A DNA stretch of 64,000 nucleotides from Echinococcus granulosus (taxonomy: Eukaryota; Platyhelminthes; Cestoda; Cyclophyllidea; Taeniidae): the NCBI RefSeq assembly GCF_000524195.1, contig NW_020170393.1, forward strand, positions 519,912 through 583,911, given 5' to 3'. The translations under genes were made by a program, and so were the position numbers. The notes under the pieces are model-generated. The model searched no databases, had not been told where the DNA came from, and saw nothing but the letters and a program-made list of their open reading frames with translations. How positions within the stretch are numbered: position 1 is the stretch's first letter; each line of letters begins with the position of its first letter. Shown here piece by piece: positions 1 through 13,986 of this stretch.

Positions 1-356
1 TTATTCCACTCCGTCTCTAATTGCCCCAATAACAGATTACACGGTTGTTTAGACTATATTTTAGGGACTGTAGGAGCTCTGTCATCCCATATTTCTTGCA
101 GAAGTCACGCGCTAAGCACAAGGGCATCTGTATCGTCTCTGGTTATGTAAGTGTTCGGAACTTTCTAAGACGGTGGCAGTCAGTTACCTTTGTCGCAAAA
201 AGGCATTCCATGCGTTCTGCGCCAATGGTGTTTTGTGAGGGTAGCACATGCATGCAACCGACTGCTGCCGCTGCTGCCGGCTGGCAAATGCATCCTGCCG
301 CAAGCATCTACATCTCTTAGGCACACATATACCCACGCACCCACTTGTTTCTTTAG

Positions 357-3300
357 GCATACCAAAGCCTCAGCCGGTGGCACTACTTCCTCTGACAAGA
401 GCCGACGCACTACTGCGGAGTCTGGGGGCGCTCGAGAAATGGTAACGGCTTCTGAACTCATCGCCTACATGAGCCCTACTGGGGCTGGCAATGCTGCTGC
501 CAGTAGTGGTGCTGATCATAGTCTCCCTGGTGCTCCTCCCTCATCCAAACCTCCTCCACCTACAACAGCGGCGCCTGTCATCGAGACTACAACCCGCAAA
601 CCTGGCACAAACCTTGCTGAGGTTGACCCCAGCGCCTTTGCACAGACCCTGAGTCATCGACTTGAAAAGGTCAAGGAGTCTCGTGGAAAAATGGAGCGCC
701 TTCTCTCTCGCATGCAACCGGTAGATCAACTAAGTTAACTTGCCACTACTCGCTCATTGCACTTTTTCCTAATCAGCATTTTTGTATCCAAATTGAAGTT
801 TGATCCAGAAGAGGCTGGAGGTGAGGACGCGGAGCTAGCCTCAATCCACGCTGAGGTCAACAAACCGCCCTCTCCACCGCTTCCAACTCGTTCCACTCGC
901 CTCTCCTCGATTTCTCGTCGCGCTACCTCGGCTGCAAGCGGTGATCTGCTGCGCAAGAAACTCTCCGCTCTCCTGCCCCCATCCGGTTCGGGTGTGGCTG
1001 TGCCCTCTGCGGACGACGCACAGGTCATTCTGGAGGATCACTGTTCGCGCATCTGGACGGACGAACGACGCGGCCAGCCGCTCAACGTCTGTCGTAAAAG
1101 CGGTCGTCGTTCCGATGTCTACTCCATTTCCTCCTTCGACAGTGGTGTGGGCACTTGTGGTGGCGGTGGTGGTGGCTTGAACAGCTCCGACTCGGAGTCC
1201 TGCGTTAGCCGTGGTGGCGCCTTTCACCATCACCATCATCAACAGCAGCACTGCAGATGGAATTATGCACCACCTCCACCACTTCCGATGTGCTCCTTCT
1301 GTCGACGCACGCCCTCCATGAGCTCAACCCCTGGAGCTCATCGCAAGGAAGTTGTGAGCAGTAGCAGCAACTACCGGTGGGGTATGCAGTACCAACGGAT
1401 GCAGCAGTACCTCCACAGTCACAGCCATCACTACAATTTGGAGGAGGGCGACTGCTGCGGTGGTGGAAGGGCCTTGCGAAGCAGGAGCTTGACATCCGAC
1501 TCGCCCAGTGTATTTGATTCAGGCCTCTCCTCCACGTATGATCACTTACCTCCGCCTCGTCGATCTAGACACGATGAGCACAAGCTGGTGTAAGCTTACC
1601 CTCCAGCCTCTAGTGTTAGTATGAAATTCCACAAACTAGGTTAGTGAACTGTTAATGCATAGTTAACAGTGGTTAACTAGGGGTTAAGGTGCAAGCGCTA
1701 TTATTTAGGTTGGTTGTTGACTGGAACGCTTGGGTCGTTTGAGATGTTTGAGGCATGCTTAGTTTGTTATGCTTCAAAGGCAAGAATGTAGGCTTTTTTT
1801 CGTGCCGAAATGGTTTAGCAAGCGCACAAAGCCTTAATCGCCGCTACGCTTAGAGAAAATTCTTAGTGTGTCTCGATGAGTGTGTTTAGGCTCCTGACGT
1901 TTGCGTGCACACAACAAATACACCCACCCACTGAATACATGGCACACTTACACGCATACATGCTCGTTTACCTGGCCATGTGAACGACATTGTGGTTGTA
2001 GCGGCGACGCGGCTTACATCAAAGCGTCTCCACATCAAAGAAACCTGTACCACCGCCACCGCCTTTCTTACTTGCTCGCTCTCTCCCTGTATATGCGTGT
2101 ACGTTTGTGTGCGTGTATACGCCCGGGAGTGTGCATGCACGCACCCTCACTTGTGTGGAGAGTTTTATAGCCCCTACCCCCACCCCTCCCTCCACCACTT
2201 TACCGAGTCGCATGTACACAACCACATGCGTACACCACCGCCTCGATTGTGCGCATGCGTGCGTGCGTACGTACGGAGAAAAAGGTGGCCACTCGATTGC
2301 CATCAGTGTTTTGCGTGCGAGCGCACGCGTCAGATGATCAAAGCTTTCTTTCCTTCGGTGAAGGTTCCATCCTTCCCATTGGTGTCTTTCTTGGTCCTTT
2401 TATACCGTATCCGCCACTACCCGCTTCCTGATTAATGCACGTAAAGTGCACACACATAGACAGATCCTTTGATGGGCACGGGACGAACCTTGCCTCAACT
2501 AATCCTACATCGCCTTTCCTCCTTCCCATGTGTACAGGCGCACCCGCGTCTGCATAGTTTTCTCTCCCCACCTTGCTCTTAACGGCAGTAGTTATTTCAA
2601 CTGGTTCGCTCATTGCCCGCTCGTTCGCTTCCTTGCTTGGCCTTCATCCTTTATCCTCCTTCTCCCCAGCCTCCCGCTATCTTTTGTGTGTTGTGTGCAT
2701 GCGCCAAGAGGGTTTCGGTTTTTTTCTCTTCCGCCGCCATTGCTGCTTTCTCCTTAGCCGCCCTCTGTTGCGCACACACGGACGCAAGTGTTTTCTTTAC
2801 TGCCGTTCTTATCCTGCCTCTTCTTATGCACTCTTTTGGCATTTTAGGGCACAAGCTGTCGACGATGCTACGCCGACGTTTGGCGGACGTATGACGCCTC
2901 TGCCGGATGGTAGGCCTCATCCTCCTTCCCCTTTTAACTGCACTTTTTTATCTGTGTCTATATGTCCGGGTGCATCACTACTTTTTGTTTAATTTTAGAA
3001 CTGAATCGCTTGTTGGGTGACTGTGACGCTGAGAGAAATGCCACTCCTGCTGCCCTCACAACCAATCTCGATCTCCTCAACTCCAATTACCGTCCCCCTC
3101 AGCCACCTCCTGCCAGGTTGGTTCCCGAACAGACACACACGCACACATTGATGCATTTAGATTGGCCTCGTTATGGGCAGAGAGATGACCTCGAGACGTG
3201 GGCATTTACCCCTTGATTGGTAGTCTGGGTCCTGGAGCTCGGATTAATTGATGATGTGGGGTGTCAAGTATTCCTGCGCAGTCAGTTCATAGCATCGGCG

Positions 3301-6300
3301 ACGGTGGTGGTAGTGGTGGTGTGGCTACGCCTGTCCGCCGCTCGCTCGATCCACCGTGTGGGTGCGTGCACACGCATGCGATGAAACGAGATGCTCCAAG
3401 CCTAGGAGCAGACACACACACACACACACACACCCGCTTCGTGTGCTGATTCAGGCTTGCACCCGCCGCTTTATCGTCCATCGTGACTCACCAGGTTACC
3501 CACCTCTCATTCATCCATCCACTCATTGCGCTCCACTCATCGGTATGCTACACAAGTACGCAAATGCAGACTATTGTCTTGTTTACATGCGCCTTGTGGT
3601 CACCGCGTCCAATTGAATCGTGCCTGTGTCATGCCAAATAGCTCTTCTCATTCGGCATCTGAATGAATGCAAGTTGTTCAGGCACTTGCAAATAGGGGTG
3701 GTGGTAGCGGGAACACTCGTTTCTCCAATCCTGTCTACTTTATCCCTTGTCGTATGTGTGTGTGTACGTGTACACGTGCTGGCGGGTGCCAACGGTCGCT
3801 CTAGCCGCGTTGTAGTGTGCTTCAATTTGTATCAATTGCTCTTTTTGTTAGTTTTTTCTGCTCTCCCTCCATTGGCCTACTTGGTCCTGATTGAATGACT
3901 CATTGGGGTCTCTCCTCGGCTGACGTACACGTTTTTAAGGGACCCAAGCTGCTAGTCAGCCAGCCAGCCAGCCAGCAGGCAAGCGACCAAGCAAACCAGC
4001 GGGCGAGAGAGAGCGAGACGAAGGGAGAAGGTGGGGGGCATGTCGGACGTGGTGAGGGTTTGGCAAACATCGCGACCATCCTGTCGCAGCATGAGTACGC
4101 CAAGTCAGGATATCGTTGAGTAGTAGTAGGGAGCGGTGCGATGTAGTGCGACAGGGAAATGGCAGTTTCAATGCGCGGTAGCCAAATAGCTTCCTCTCTA
4201 ACTCCTCCTCCAGCATGTGCATATTGCCAGCCTTGTAGAAAATCCTATTTCTTCCAATCTCCAGATCGGATAGGCAAAAGTTTGCTCAGCAGAGCGGCGG
4301 AGCTGCTGCGACAACGACGCGATGCACGGATAGCGCGCTGATCAAGAGGGCACCGGGCTTCTCCGCACTCCCGCCACCGTCCAATCAACAGGCACAGCAG
4401 CCACAGGCCTCTGCGACAACCGCCTTCAGTTTGGTGGTGGGCTACTACCTCTGTGATGACCCCGTGCCCTACCGCACCGTCTGGACCGGTCCTCTCACCT
4501 CTGACGCCACCGCTACTTCCAACAACCCTCCTTCCATCACCCTGGGACAGTTCAAACAATTAGTCGCCAAGAGAGGGGTCTATCGGTAAGTCTGAAGCCT
4601 CTCTCACTGATCTGTGTTTGGAAGAGTTTGAAAGTTGGATTTTGAAAATCTTTTTTTCTGATTTTCCCTGGAAATGGAGGCCGATAATTACTCAGTGTCG
4701 CGCGGCGAACGCAAGGTTTTTGTCAAGGCACGGCGACGACTGCGACATCTTGCAGCTTTGACCTTTTAGTACGCTGCACGCTTACCTTACTCAAGGCCTC
4801 CTCAGTCTCTCTCTGAACGCGATTGGAGACTCAGTTTTTTTAGGCAAAAGATCCTTATTCATTAAAAGATGTACAAGTCAGGGTCATCAAAGCAAGCATT
4901 CCTGCCGAGGGTTGTGAGGGGAGGAGGGCCCCCTTTCATAGAATTTGCGCTTGTGTACACGATTGCTTGCCTTACCACCGTCGGGACGTTGGCATCGCTG
5001 CACTGGATTTCTCATGACGCGCCCCGAAAATCGATGTGTGTGGGTGTGCGATGCACAGTCGACTGCGCCGTGGCCCAGAATTCGGACGTGCGCGCGGGTG
5101 CGCACCACACAGCACCATCGCTGGGCTGTTGATGATGTTGATAGTGGCGACGACGACGACGGTGGTGGCCGAGGGGCCATGGTAGTAACATCAGCATCAA
5201 CCTCTGTCTTGCCACTAACGCTGGCGCTCCGGCCCATCACCTAGTCGCTCGCTTTGTGTGTGTGTGTGTGTGTATGCCCGTCCATAGCTTTCCGAGCACA
5301 GAAGCGGAGTGGAGTGGTGTATGTATATACATGCACTTATGATTGTGAATAGCCTTCTCGATGCTTCTCCTCATCCTCTTCTGCTTTGACTGGTTTCTCA
5401 CCGCCCTCCTCCCCACCGATCTTCATCCAAGTCCACTTCAGTCATCGTAATTTATTCCTCAAAGAAGCGCTTAGCTCTCTTGTTCTTCATGTCCCGCGAC
5501 AGGTGTGAGTTGATGGAGCAGGCGAAAATGACATTGATGAGACGTGAATGAGGGATTTTCGCTTCTCGGATTATGCAGGAATATGGTGCATGTCACTGTC
5601 ACTGCTCCCACCCGCTGCCTTTTGCCTAAGGAGGCCTCAACTTCTCATCAACCACCGCCACTAAATGCACGCATAAACACCAACTCCGACTACGATGCGC
5701 GTACTCACACGCACTTGTATTGCGTTGCTATCCTTATCTGTCGTGTGGCAGTAACTCTGTGTGTTGTTTGTCGGCTACCGCCGACAAAGGCCTCTGCATT
5801 TCCGGTTGTTCCATACGCTTACCTTGGAGTGTGTGTCTGTTCCTCCAGTCGCCAAGCTCTCCCTTGTTAACCGATTGACTTGCTCCGTGCTTACCACCCA
5901 ATGAAGATTGAAAGGCTGTCTATAAGGCGCATACAATAGTGGTAACCTTCATGTCTTTCGACTAGAGCCATGCTTACCTCTTGTGAACGACTCAATTTAG
6001 GCAGTCGGTTGTAGATCTTGGGCCATGCGTTCTGCCATCATTACGAAGGCAAAACCACGCGTCCCAATGACATCTGCCTCTCTAGTATGTACCACAGAGA
6101 TCTATCTTTGCATTTAGGCCTCACATACTTTCAGAGTAGAAAAAAAGCGGCAATTTTTAATGTTAGTGGTCCATTAGTTCTGTGGATAGGTAATTATTTG
6201 AGTGCAAAAGATACAACCAACCCGAGTGGCTTTGAGTTGGGCAAAGTTCCCGACCGTCCACCCCCTCTTGCTCTCGCTCTACCTACCCTTTTCATGGCTA

Positions 6301-8380
6301 GCCAGCCAGCCAGTTAGTCTGTCTCGTAGTTTTATTACAGCGGCTTGATCAAAGCCGCAGGCATCAAACAAGTAAGCAGACGCACTAACGTCCTAATCTG
6401 TCGCCGTTGGACCTCGTAGAATCGATTTTGGTCTGGCTACGTGAAACGCGCTGGAGCAGCGAATTCCGGACTTGCCCTTCTGTGATATCAATGGCCTTCT
6501 CAATTATGCATAAGTGAAATTGTTGCAACCCCTATGAAGATTTTTTAAAGGACTTGACAGTCTGGTCTGGTCGTCAATGCGATCAATGTGCGGCATGGGC
6601 TGTCCTCACCTTATGGTACTGTGAATGCGCATGGAGCTCATTCATCTGAAATGATTCTGAACTTAATTAAATGAGAGCAAAATAACCTTAACAACCGGAG
6701 ATGTTCCCCCTCTGCAAGCAGTGAATTTTTTTTTTGATTCCTTTAAAAGACAGCAAAACTGCGGCGCTTGCTTGTGTTCTTTGACCACTGGAAAAGGACT
6801 GTCGGCCTCTCACGGTAGCCCGTGAGGGGGAAGTACCCTAATTTTTTACGCATGCGCATGTAAATCTTCCAATGCTCGCTTTTCCCTCGGCCTGCTCCCT
6901 ACACACCCACCATCGCACACATCGAACCCACACAGATCGTTTTATTGTTCATACGCGGCGCTGTTAGGCCCGCGTTTGATTGTGAATGAGTGAGAGTGTG
7001 TGAATGACAGGCTGACTATATGGGTGTTGAGTTCATCAAAAGTGCGTGGACGCGCGCACACGCAAGTCAGCAGCAAATAGGCGCGGAGGAGCGCTCTCTC
7101 CTCCTCCTCCCCCACATCCTCCTACTCCCTTCGCCCTCCACCGAATGCGTGAAATCAATGTCGGTGTTTATTAGTGCGTGAGCGCACACGCATACGTGAA
7201 GCGCTGGCTTTGAAGAGAAGCACGTCCGCGGAGCAGAGTGAGCGGAGAAATCAAAGTAGTCACACACCGCCTCTTTCATCTCATCGCAGCAGTTTTACAG
7301 GCGGCAGCAGCAGCAGCAGTGACGGAAAGGACCTTGGCAAGAGAGTGCGAACGGGTATGCGTGTGTACTTACAGAGGCCGGTTTTCTCTCAGCGATCATG
7401 GTGGAGAGGGCGAGAGAAGTGGCAGCGCACACACTTGTGGGCACCGGCGGTAGGTGATTAATAGACGCACGCATACATACACACTGACATCAAACGGGCA
7501 CCTCGAAGCCGCTACTGTGGGAGATTTGTGTGTTGTGCGCCGCTGCAAGGCGCCGAGCGAGCATCGATTCTAAGTGCTTTGTACGTGTGTGTGTGTGTGC
7601 TTGCCAGCCATATTTCATCGAGCCCCCTACTACTACACAAGACCTCAACTACTTTATAGGTGTACTTTACACATCATCTCTACCCCTTTGTTCCCCCGAT
7701 CGCTTGACCAACTGACCATCCATGATTGATAGCTTGAGGCGCAGTGACTACCGCTTCAACTCCAAGTGTACCTTTGAGCTCTACTGCACTGCACTACACT
7801 GCTTTCTGCTTGACTTCCTTCTAATGTCTCCACTGAGCCTCTGCGCCCAGAAAATTTGTGAATATATACCTGGTTTCCTTTTTTTGTCCCAGAAATCAGC
7901 ATTCACTAAGGACCTCTTATCGGTTTGATTATTTTCGTGCCCTGATTTAACTGTATTGTGCGGTCTCGTGTTGAAATGCCGCTCATCGGTAGGAGGGGAG
8001 ACAGAGAGCTAAAGTTGGCTGGAATAGTCAGTCAGTTGCCTTGGCAATGGTAGAAGTCATTGATCTTGCATCACATTGGTCTGGAGGAGGCTGTGTTGCG
8101 CTCTTTTTGATGCGCCTGTCTACCTTTGTCTCCGATGCCTCTCAGACAGTACACTTCTGATTGCTCCTAGGGAAATTACTTCCTACTTAACTGCCCCTAA
8201 GTAGTATCGCTTATGGGTCAATGGCTTATGCGCAATCACGTGTTATTCTGCAGGTACTTTTTCAAGACGGCTAGTGACGATTTTGGCACAGGCTGCGTGC
8301 ACGAAGAGGTGGGCGATGACAACGCAATTCTGCCGCTGTGGGAGGGGAAGGTGATTGCTCGTGTCGAACGCGCTGATTGA
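357..8380 (+). CDS. axin: Axin, C-terminal part (scaffold of the beta-catenin destruction complex)
   Basis: Exons, in phase: 357-720, 799-1589 (start could be 777), 2848-2909, 2999-3116, 4265-4585, 8254-8380 (TGA). Axin holds GSK3, beta-catenin and CK1 together in the cytoplasm and limits Wnt signalling. Exon 1 carries the GSK3-binding helix (FAQTLSHRLEKVKESRGKME). Exon 2 carries the beta-catenin motif VILEDHCSRIW, then His-, Gly- and Ser-rich stretches. Exons 5 and 6 encode the DIX domain: VVGYYLCDDPVPYRTVW, LGQFKQLVAKRGVYR, then YFFKTASDDFGTGCVHEEV and ILPLWEGKVIARVERAD before the stop. The splice CG|G rebuilds an Arg-Tyr-Phe junction inside DIX. An RGS domain is expected upstream and is outside the window; the first exon border at 357 is uncertain. 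DIX and the two binding motifs together separate axin from Dishevelled and Ccd1. Confidence 0.9.
1590..2847 (+). other. Axin intron after the beta-catenin-binding exon
   Basis: It begins with GTAAGC and ends in TTTTAG. It is rich in CA/GT and GCGT tracts (for example around 2090-2120 and 2250-2275) and in pyrimidine-rich stretches. The open frames here are low-complexity and end where the tracts end; I see no further exon. Confidence 0.7.
3117..4264 (+). other. Axin intron with CA repeat and CCAG tract
   Basis: It lies between exons ending PPPAR and beginning SDRQKFAQQ, and splicing AG|A keeps frame. It contains a (CA)n run at 3412-3433 and repeated CCAG/GCAA units at about 3957-3985. No coding signal was seen. 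Confidence 0.7.
3412..3433. repeat. (CA)n microsatellite
   Basis: A perfect dinucleotide run of 22 bases inside an axin intron. Confidence 0.95.
4586..8253 (+). other. 3.7 kb intron splitting the axin DIX domain
   Basis: The donor GTAAGT follows TATCG at 4585 and the acceptor TTCTGCAG ends at 8253. The interior holds a (GT)n run at 5255-5273, many CACG/GTGC-type tracts and short frames with no family resemblance. I see no nested gene. Confidence 0.75.
5255..5273. repeat. (GT)n microsatellite
   Basis: A dinucleotide run inside the intron that splits the DIX domain of axin. Confidence 0.9.
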
Positions 8381-11300
8381 TGAGGTGCGGTACTCTGTTG
8401 GTGCGTGCGTGTGTGTATGTGTGTGTACAGGAGAGGGAGTGATTTTCTTCGATTCGATCAAGTCTTCCTACCCACTTATATCTGAGACCTACATCCTCTG
8501 ACCACTCCATTCACCCATGCACTTGCCCGCCAACACACATTTGTCCCAACTGCAGACTCGGTACCTCTATATCTATGAGAAACATATTTTGCTCTAAACG
8601 GTGATTTTCTCCTCCCTCTCTCCCTCCTCCCAATCCCGTCTATCAATGTACAGATGCTTTCACTATGTCCAGTCCTGCCTTCCCTACCAAAAAACTGCCA
8701 TTTTATATGTATAAAATTGCGGATGTGCACTGATATTTTGGCTTTTCTATATCTGCTCCTTCCATTTGAGAGTTCTGGTGTAAATTGACCCTAATTGATG
8801 CAGCAGCCAATCATTTGGAGGCCAAACGATGCCACTTTTAAGTGGCTATAAGTACAAACAAGGCTGTAGCCTTACCTTGGGAGGTTTTGTAAGGCATTCG
8901 TGGTGTCCAGAGTACTGGGAGCACCCGTGCGCTTTACCAATCGTCTTTTAGGGTTCCGTATAGTCAGTGCGTTTTGTAAGTTCTACAGCTTTATTTGGAC
9001 TGACAACACTCCCTACCAGTCACGAATATCAAACCACGGGCACTTTCCAAAAAATTGAATCCACCGCACTAACGAGCACCCTCAACCAACTTTTCTATGC
9101 AACTCGACGAAGCGAAACGCTTCCATGGAGGTGCGCTACAGCTCTTAACCGGTTTAGTGTCTCTCCCTCTTTTATACTTCAAAGCGTCGGCTTTTTAACA
9201 AAACTCTTATGCACGCATAAGAATAGGCATTTGGTAGGTCGTGTTGAAGAAAAGATCAAAGCATCGGACCACGCACACTTCACTTTGTTGGTCACATGTT
9301 CCTGCGTTGGCAGGCTTGTGAGTTCAACCACACAGGTCGTTGCGCGTGCGGGAAGCGAGGGGGGCAAAGAGATCCATCACTGACAGCAGGTAAAGACAGA
9401 GCCAAGGCTTGTTGAGAGCCCTACTAGACTTGTAATTCTTGTTTTCGCGCCTTTTTAAACTTCTGAATCGAGGTTTTAGAGCTGCGGCGTAAGTTCGTGT
9501 TTGATGTGGAAGGCTAGCTAGAGTTTCAACCCGTCATCCAGTGCCTTGTCATCCAGCCAACTGCCATTCGTTCTACTGACTGCACTAGGAATAGTTAAAA
9601 AGTGGTGGGCATTAATTCCTATGCCTAATGTGGGGATACTCCGAACTATAAAAAACTTATCAAGGAAATAAAGAATGTACAGTAGTCCTCTGATGTAGGC
9701 TGGTGCTTCAATTGCTCTCACGGAATACGACTCGGTCATCCCGTTCGGAGTTTTACCCTCCTTTACTGACCTAATGAGGTGGAATTTTGCAAGGAGGACT
9801 AGGATGACATCTAAAAGGTCTTCGTTTTGTGTCAGGGAGATGCCTTTTACGCTCATTCACAAACACTTTTATTGAGACGACGCGTTTGAGAAAAGGATTC
9901 GAAGTGTTATCCGAGAGCACACATTTGGTGAAAAAGTGATTACGTTGTCGGGAATAAGTTTAGAGTAGTTTTGATGAAAAAAAGGTTATATTAACCTATC
10001 TGCAAAGGAAACGTCGCGAGTGATTTACCACAGCAATGTGGCAGTGGTGATTCAGCACGAATTTAATTGTTTAAGTTATCTCCGTCATTCATTTTTCAAG
10101 AGATTGCCATCGTCTGGGTCAGCAAAGTAGTGGGTGACTCGGCTCGCAATCCCATTACTACCGATACTTTTCTTTTTAACTTTTATTTTAAGTGGAGGAA
10201 TCGGAATACAACATTAAAAGAGCTTAAAGTAGGAAAGCGCCTGTAATTATGACTGAATTTACCGCCAGTTTACGAGTTTATTTATGGGAAAAGTATTAGA
10301 GTTTGAATAGTAAATGAGTGCCTTCAAATGTGCAGCCTCAATTGCGACTTTTTGTCTCTTCCTCGGCAGGCAGGGGTGCTGCATCAAGCCCCCTTTAGCC
10401 CGTGCCCGTCCCTGTTTCCAGCTTTAGCAATTGGTGGGAAAATAAGTGAGCGAACGGTTACGAGTGTTAGTTTTACGCCCGGTTTAGTGTGAGACCTGCA
10501 TTCTCCCACTTTTTAGTATCGATATGACCAGAGGAGAGTGTAAACGAACTTGTAATGTGCTCAGTTCAAAGGAGAACGCCGCGCGCTCAAATCGCTTTGA
10601 TGTGGAATCACGCGGCATGTGTCCTCCCTCAAGGCGAGAGCGAGAGAAGGCGAGAGCACCGCCGTGTTCACGGCCCCGGGGCTAACCGCAGCTTTAGGGT
10701 CGCCTGCACGCCATTCAGACGTTAATGCAGCAGACTTGTAATTATAGCCTCCAAGTGCTTTCTCACAAAATTTGCACACAGTTAAATGTGATTTTAAACG
10801 GGAGGACAGACGCGGGTGCAGGCGCAGACACAGAAGCAGACGCAAAAATGGCACAAAGGAAGGGGCGCGCTTTCAAATCGCGCGGCTCGTTTCATCCACC
10901 CGCCACTCTCCGCTCAATCCTCCATTCGCTCGGTGTGTGCATGCCTGCGTGCGTTGGGACGAAGGCGGAGGCGACGCATTTAAAAGTTTAGGCAAAAAGG
11001 AATTAATTCTTAGGTAAATAAATGGTTGACTTGAGATATGGACTATATGAGCTGCATTTACGGTGATTCACTGGCCTGCTATCCGTGAATTCACAGTGCC
11101 CAAATTTAAGCGCATCGGGAATACTTTCTTTCAGCGTCGAAAACTACACTGCTATTGAACTCTTAGACAAGTTATCACCAAAGGGTCGACGTCTTTCGGA
11201 GAGCAAAGGCGGAGAATATTATAATGCTACTTTTATATTAGCATAAACGTCGGTTATGAATCTTAAAGTTTCCGATTTGGGCTGAGAATCAGAGGGCAGA

Positions 11301-13316
11301 ATTTTGGTTAATCAAAACATCAAAAACATCAGAAAAGCATCAAGAGGGGATATTCGTGATTGGCTAGCACATCTGATAAGGGTCTAACCCATTCCCTCAT
11401 TTATTAAGAAAAGAGAAGGGCGATGAGAATCCCATTGAAAATTACCCATAGGTGATTTAGTGAAAAACTATTTCTAAAGGCATTATAAACCCTGTTAAAT
11501 AGTTGTAAGGGCGGAATCCTGCTCTGCGAATCAATACAGTTTAAATCAGGCGACGGATCCCAGACAAAGCGCTGGGACAGTCGCTATTTATTTTCCAAAG
11601 TAAACATCAACTCTGACGGAATCCACGTAATGACGCTCATAAGCCCAGGCATATCAAAGCTGGGAACCGTGCCAATGCATAACGAGTCGTACAAATTTGA
11701 ATTAGCATGGCTTTGAAGGATGATTTACATTCCACTTCGGGGCTACCATAGCGGTGCGAAATAATCGTGTGAGCATTGGAATTATCATGGGGACAATCTT
11801 GATTCCGAAATGATATAAAATGACCTTAAAAGGTCTGTTATTCCTTGCCATTTTATAAATTAATGCGCAGATAAGAAGTGTTTTCTATACCCTAAGCGTA
11901 TTGGGCCTCTAGTTTTGTTTGTGCCAGAGTTTTAATTAATAAAATGATTTTAATCTAAACATATGGGTCACTAGGTGGGACAAACAAAATCTTTCAAAAT
12001 GAGGAATCAAGGTAGTTTACCAAACCTAAATTCTATTTGTTCGGTAATTTTGAACTTCTTTAATTGGAGAAATCGATATTAGAGTCATCTAAATTCGGAG
12101 TACTAATGATATAGGTTGAACGAGATAAGTCATGGCCCCTTCTCTTGAAAATGCCAAATTCCCAGCCAGAAGTTTTATGCAGATTAAGTAAGCATGGTGT
12201 GAAAGTTTGGCAAAACACGTACAATATTTTGTAACACTGGTGAGTGCGGTGATTGAGCTACAAAATAATTTAACTAACTAATCTGCTCTTTTATTCATGA
12301 AGGGTAGACGATTCAAACAATAGATAAGACGAGACTCGGGAATATAGCGATAATAAATCACGCATAAGCCCAAACAAAACCGTCTGGAGGTTGTTTTATG
12401 GATCTCCCTATGGTGCGCACAAATACGAGATATTCCATACCCCTCACGCATATACGCCCAAAAGCGCCAATGTGGGTGAATTAATTCACTCCAATTTCTC
12501 TTTGAAGCCCTTCGGTGGTGCAGTTCAGAGAAGCGTCTCCCTGGCTGTTTTTTTTACTCTGTCCTGCTCTCTGATCTCTCACGCACCTGTGCGTGCGTTC
12601 ATTCGTTCACCCGCCTAAAAAAAACATGCGTATGTGATGTCTGCCCTCAGCCCGCCTGATCTCCCGCTCGCCTGCTCGGCAGTTACTGCAACGGTGAATG
12701 CTCTTTTAACTGTAAAGCGGGCGCGGCAGCCGGTGAGCGGTCTTTGGTTTGCATCCGTACCAGCTCCGTTGCGTTAAGTGGGACGTAATCGCCGTGCGCG
12801 GCTGTGCATTCATCTTAGTCTTAATCGGCGTTTAGACTATTTGGAGGTATCAATCACTCCCTAATTGTACTGCGTCAAATCGAAGGGATTCACGGTCGCA
12901 TTTTAAAATCCAGCCCTATCAGCAAGCCCGCCAGGCGGGATTAGGGCTACTGCTGCTGGTACTGCAACGTTATTTATTCAGCGTAATGACTACCCAAAGC
13001 ATTACACAGACCTCCCTCCTCCGTCTCCTAGACAGGCCTTAATGTTTAGGAATGCCGTCCTTCTGCGCCGTGTTGATGTGGTTGAGCTGTAAAAGGGAGC
13101 TATAAACCGCCCCTGGAAGGGTTATTGGAATGGCATTAATACGCAAGAAAGTTAATTTGTATGACACTAATAACTGGTATCGCAGGCATCCCAAACATGT
13201 GGAAATAGGGTATTAGTACCATTCTCAGTGGATCACAAAATGTGAGTTAATGTATGCAGAAATAAAATTACCAATTTGGTTGAGTCCCTTAAATGCATAA
13301 TTGAGGTTGCAGCGCC

Positions 13317-13501
13317 TCAAGACTTACCCTAAGACGAAAGAAAGCACAATACTCGGGCAGGATCTATGTTGTCGACGTACTACAAGGCTTGGGACCATTG
13401 GCATGACCAGGATGCCAGCCCACCCGATGAAGGTACAATCGTAGGGCGCCTAAGTGGTCCTCTGCCAAAACCAGGTGTTAAACAAACAATTAATGTATTA
13501 T
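13317..13501 (-). repeat. LTR-like repeat copy (family A), decayed
   Basis: Read on the minus strand it shares the family's opening (TTAATTGTTTGTTTAAC), the TTTTGG run and GGGTGGGCTGGC core, and the TACGTCGACAACATAGATCC segment. The outer ends are worn and approximate. Confidence 0.5.
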
Positions 13502-13986
13502 AGAGGTTGTAGATAATTCTCTTTCTTGGATAACCTTGAGCCAACGAAGTAGGACATTTCCAACCTTTAAAAGGGAATCTCAAACCCTTTTTGGCTCCCA
13601 CCGACTACCTGGCAAACTTTGAGAGGCCGATTTTTCTGGTGTTTTTTTCCACAGCGTCCAGTAACTGCAGTGCGATCCTACGCAGAAACATAAATCGTAA
13701 CACCAGACGTCTGCCTGTGTGTGTGTGTGTGATTTTATGTCACACGCAGTTACGTCCTCCTCTACCACTACCTCTCCCACCCTCTTTCTCGCTCTCCTCG
13801 CTACCATTTTACATTTCGCACCGAGTGCGGAAATGAAAGAGTTAAAGGGAACCAGGTGATAAATGCCCGACCCATCACCGCCAACAGCCCACTTCAGAGG
13901 ACGAGAGAGGTAAGCACCATTAAGCTCTCACTCAACCCCAATCAACCTTCGACAGTTCATCAGCATTTATAAACGCATTTACCTGA

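Noticed and set aside
1..356. Possible additional axin exon upstream of 357
   Set aside because: Open frames run through it but no RGS-domain motif appears; it reads as intron with an acceptor at 355-356.
3395..3450. CA-rich tract considered as a CRISPR-like or tandem-repeat array
   Set aside because: It is a simple dinucleotide microsatellite without spacers.
9518..9856. Minus frame of 112 residues
   Set aside because: Briefly considered as a retroelement remnant, but no reverse transcriptase or integrase motif is present.
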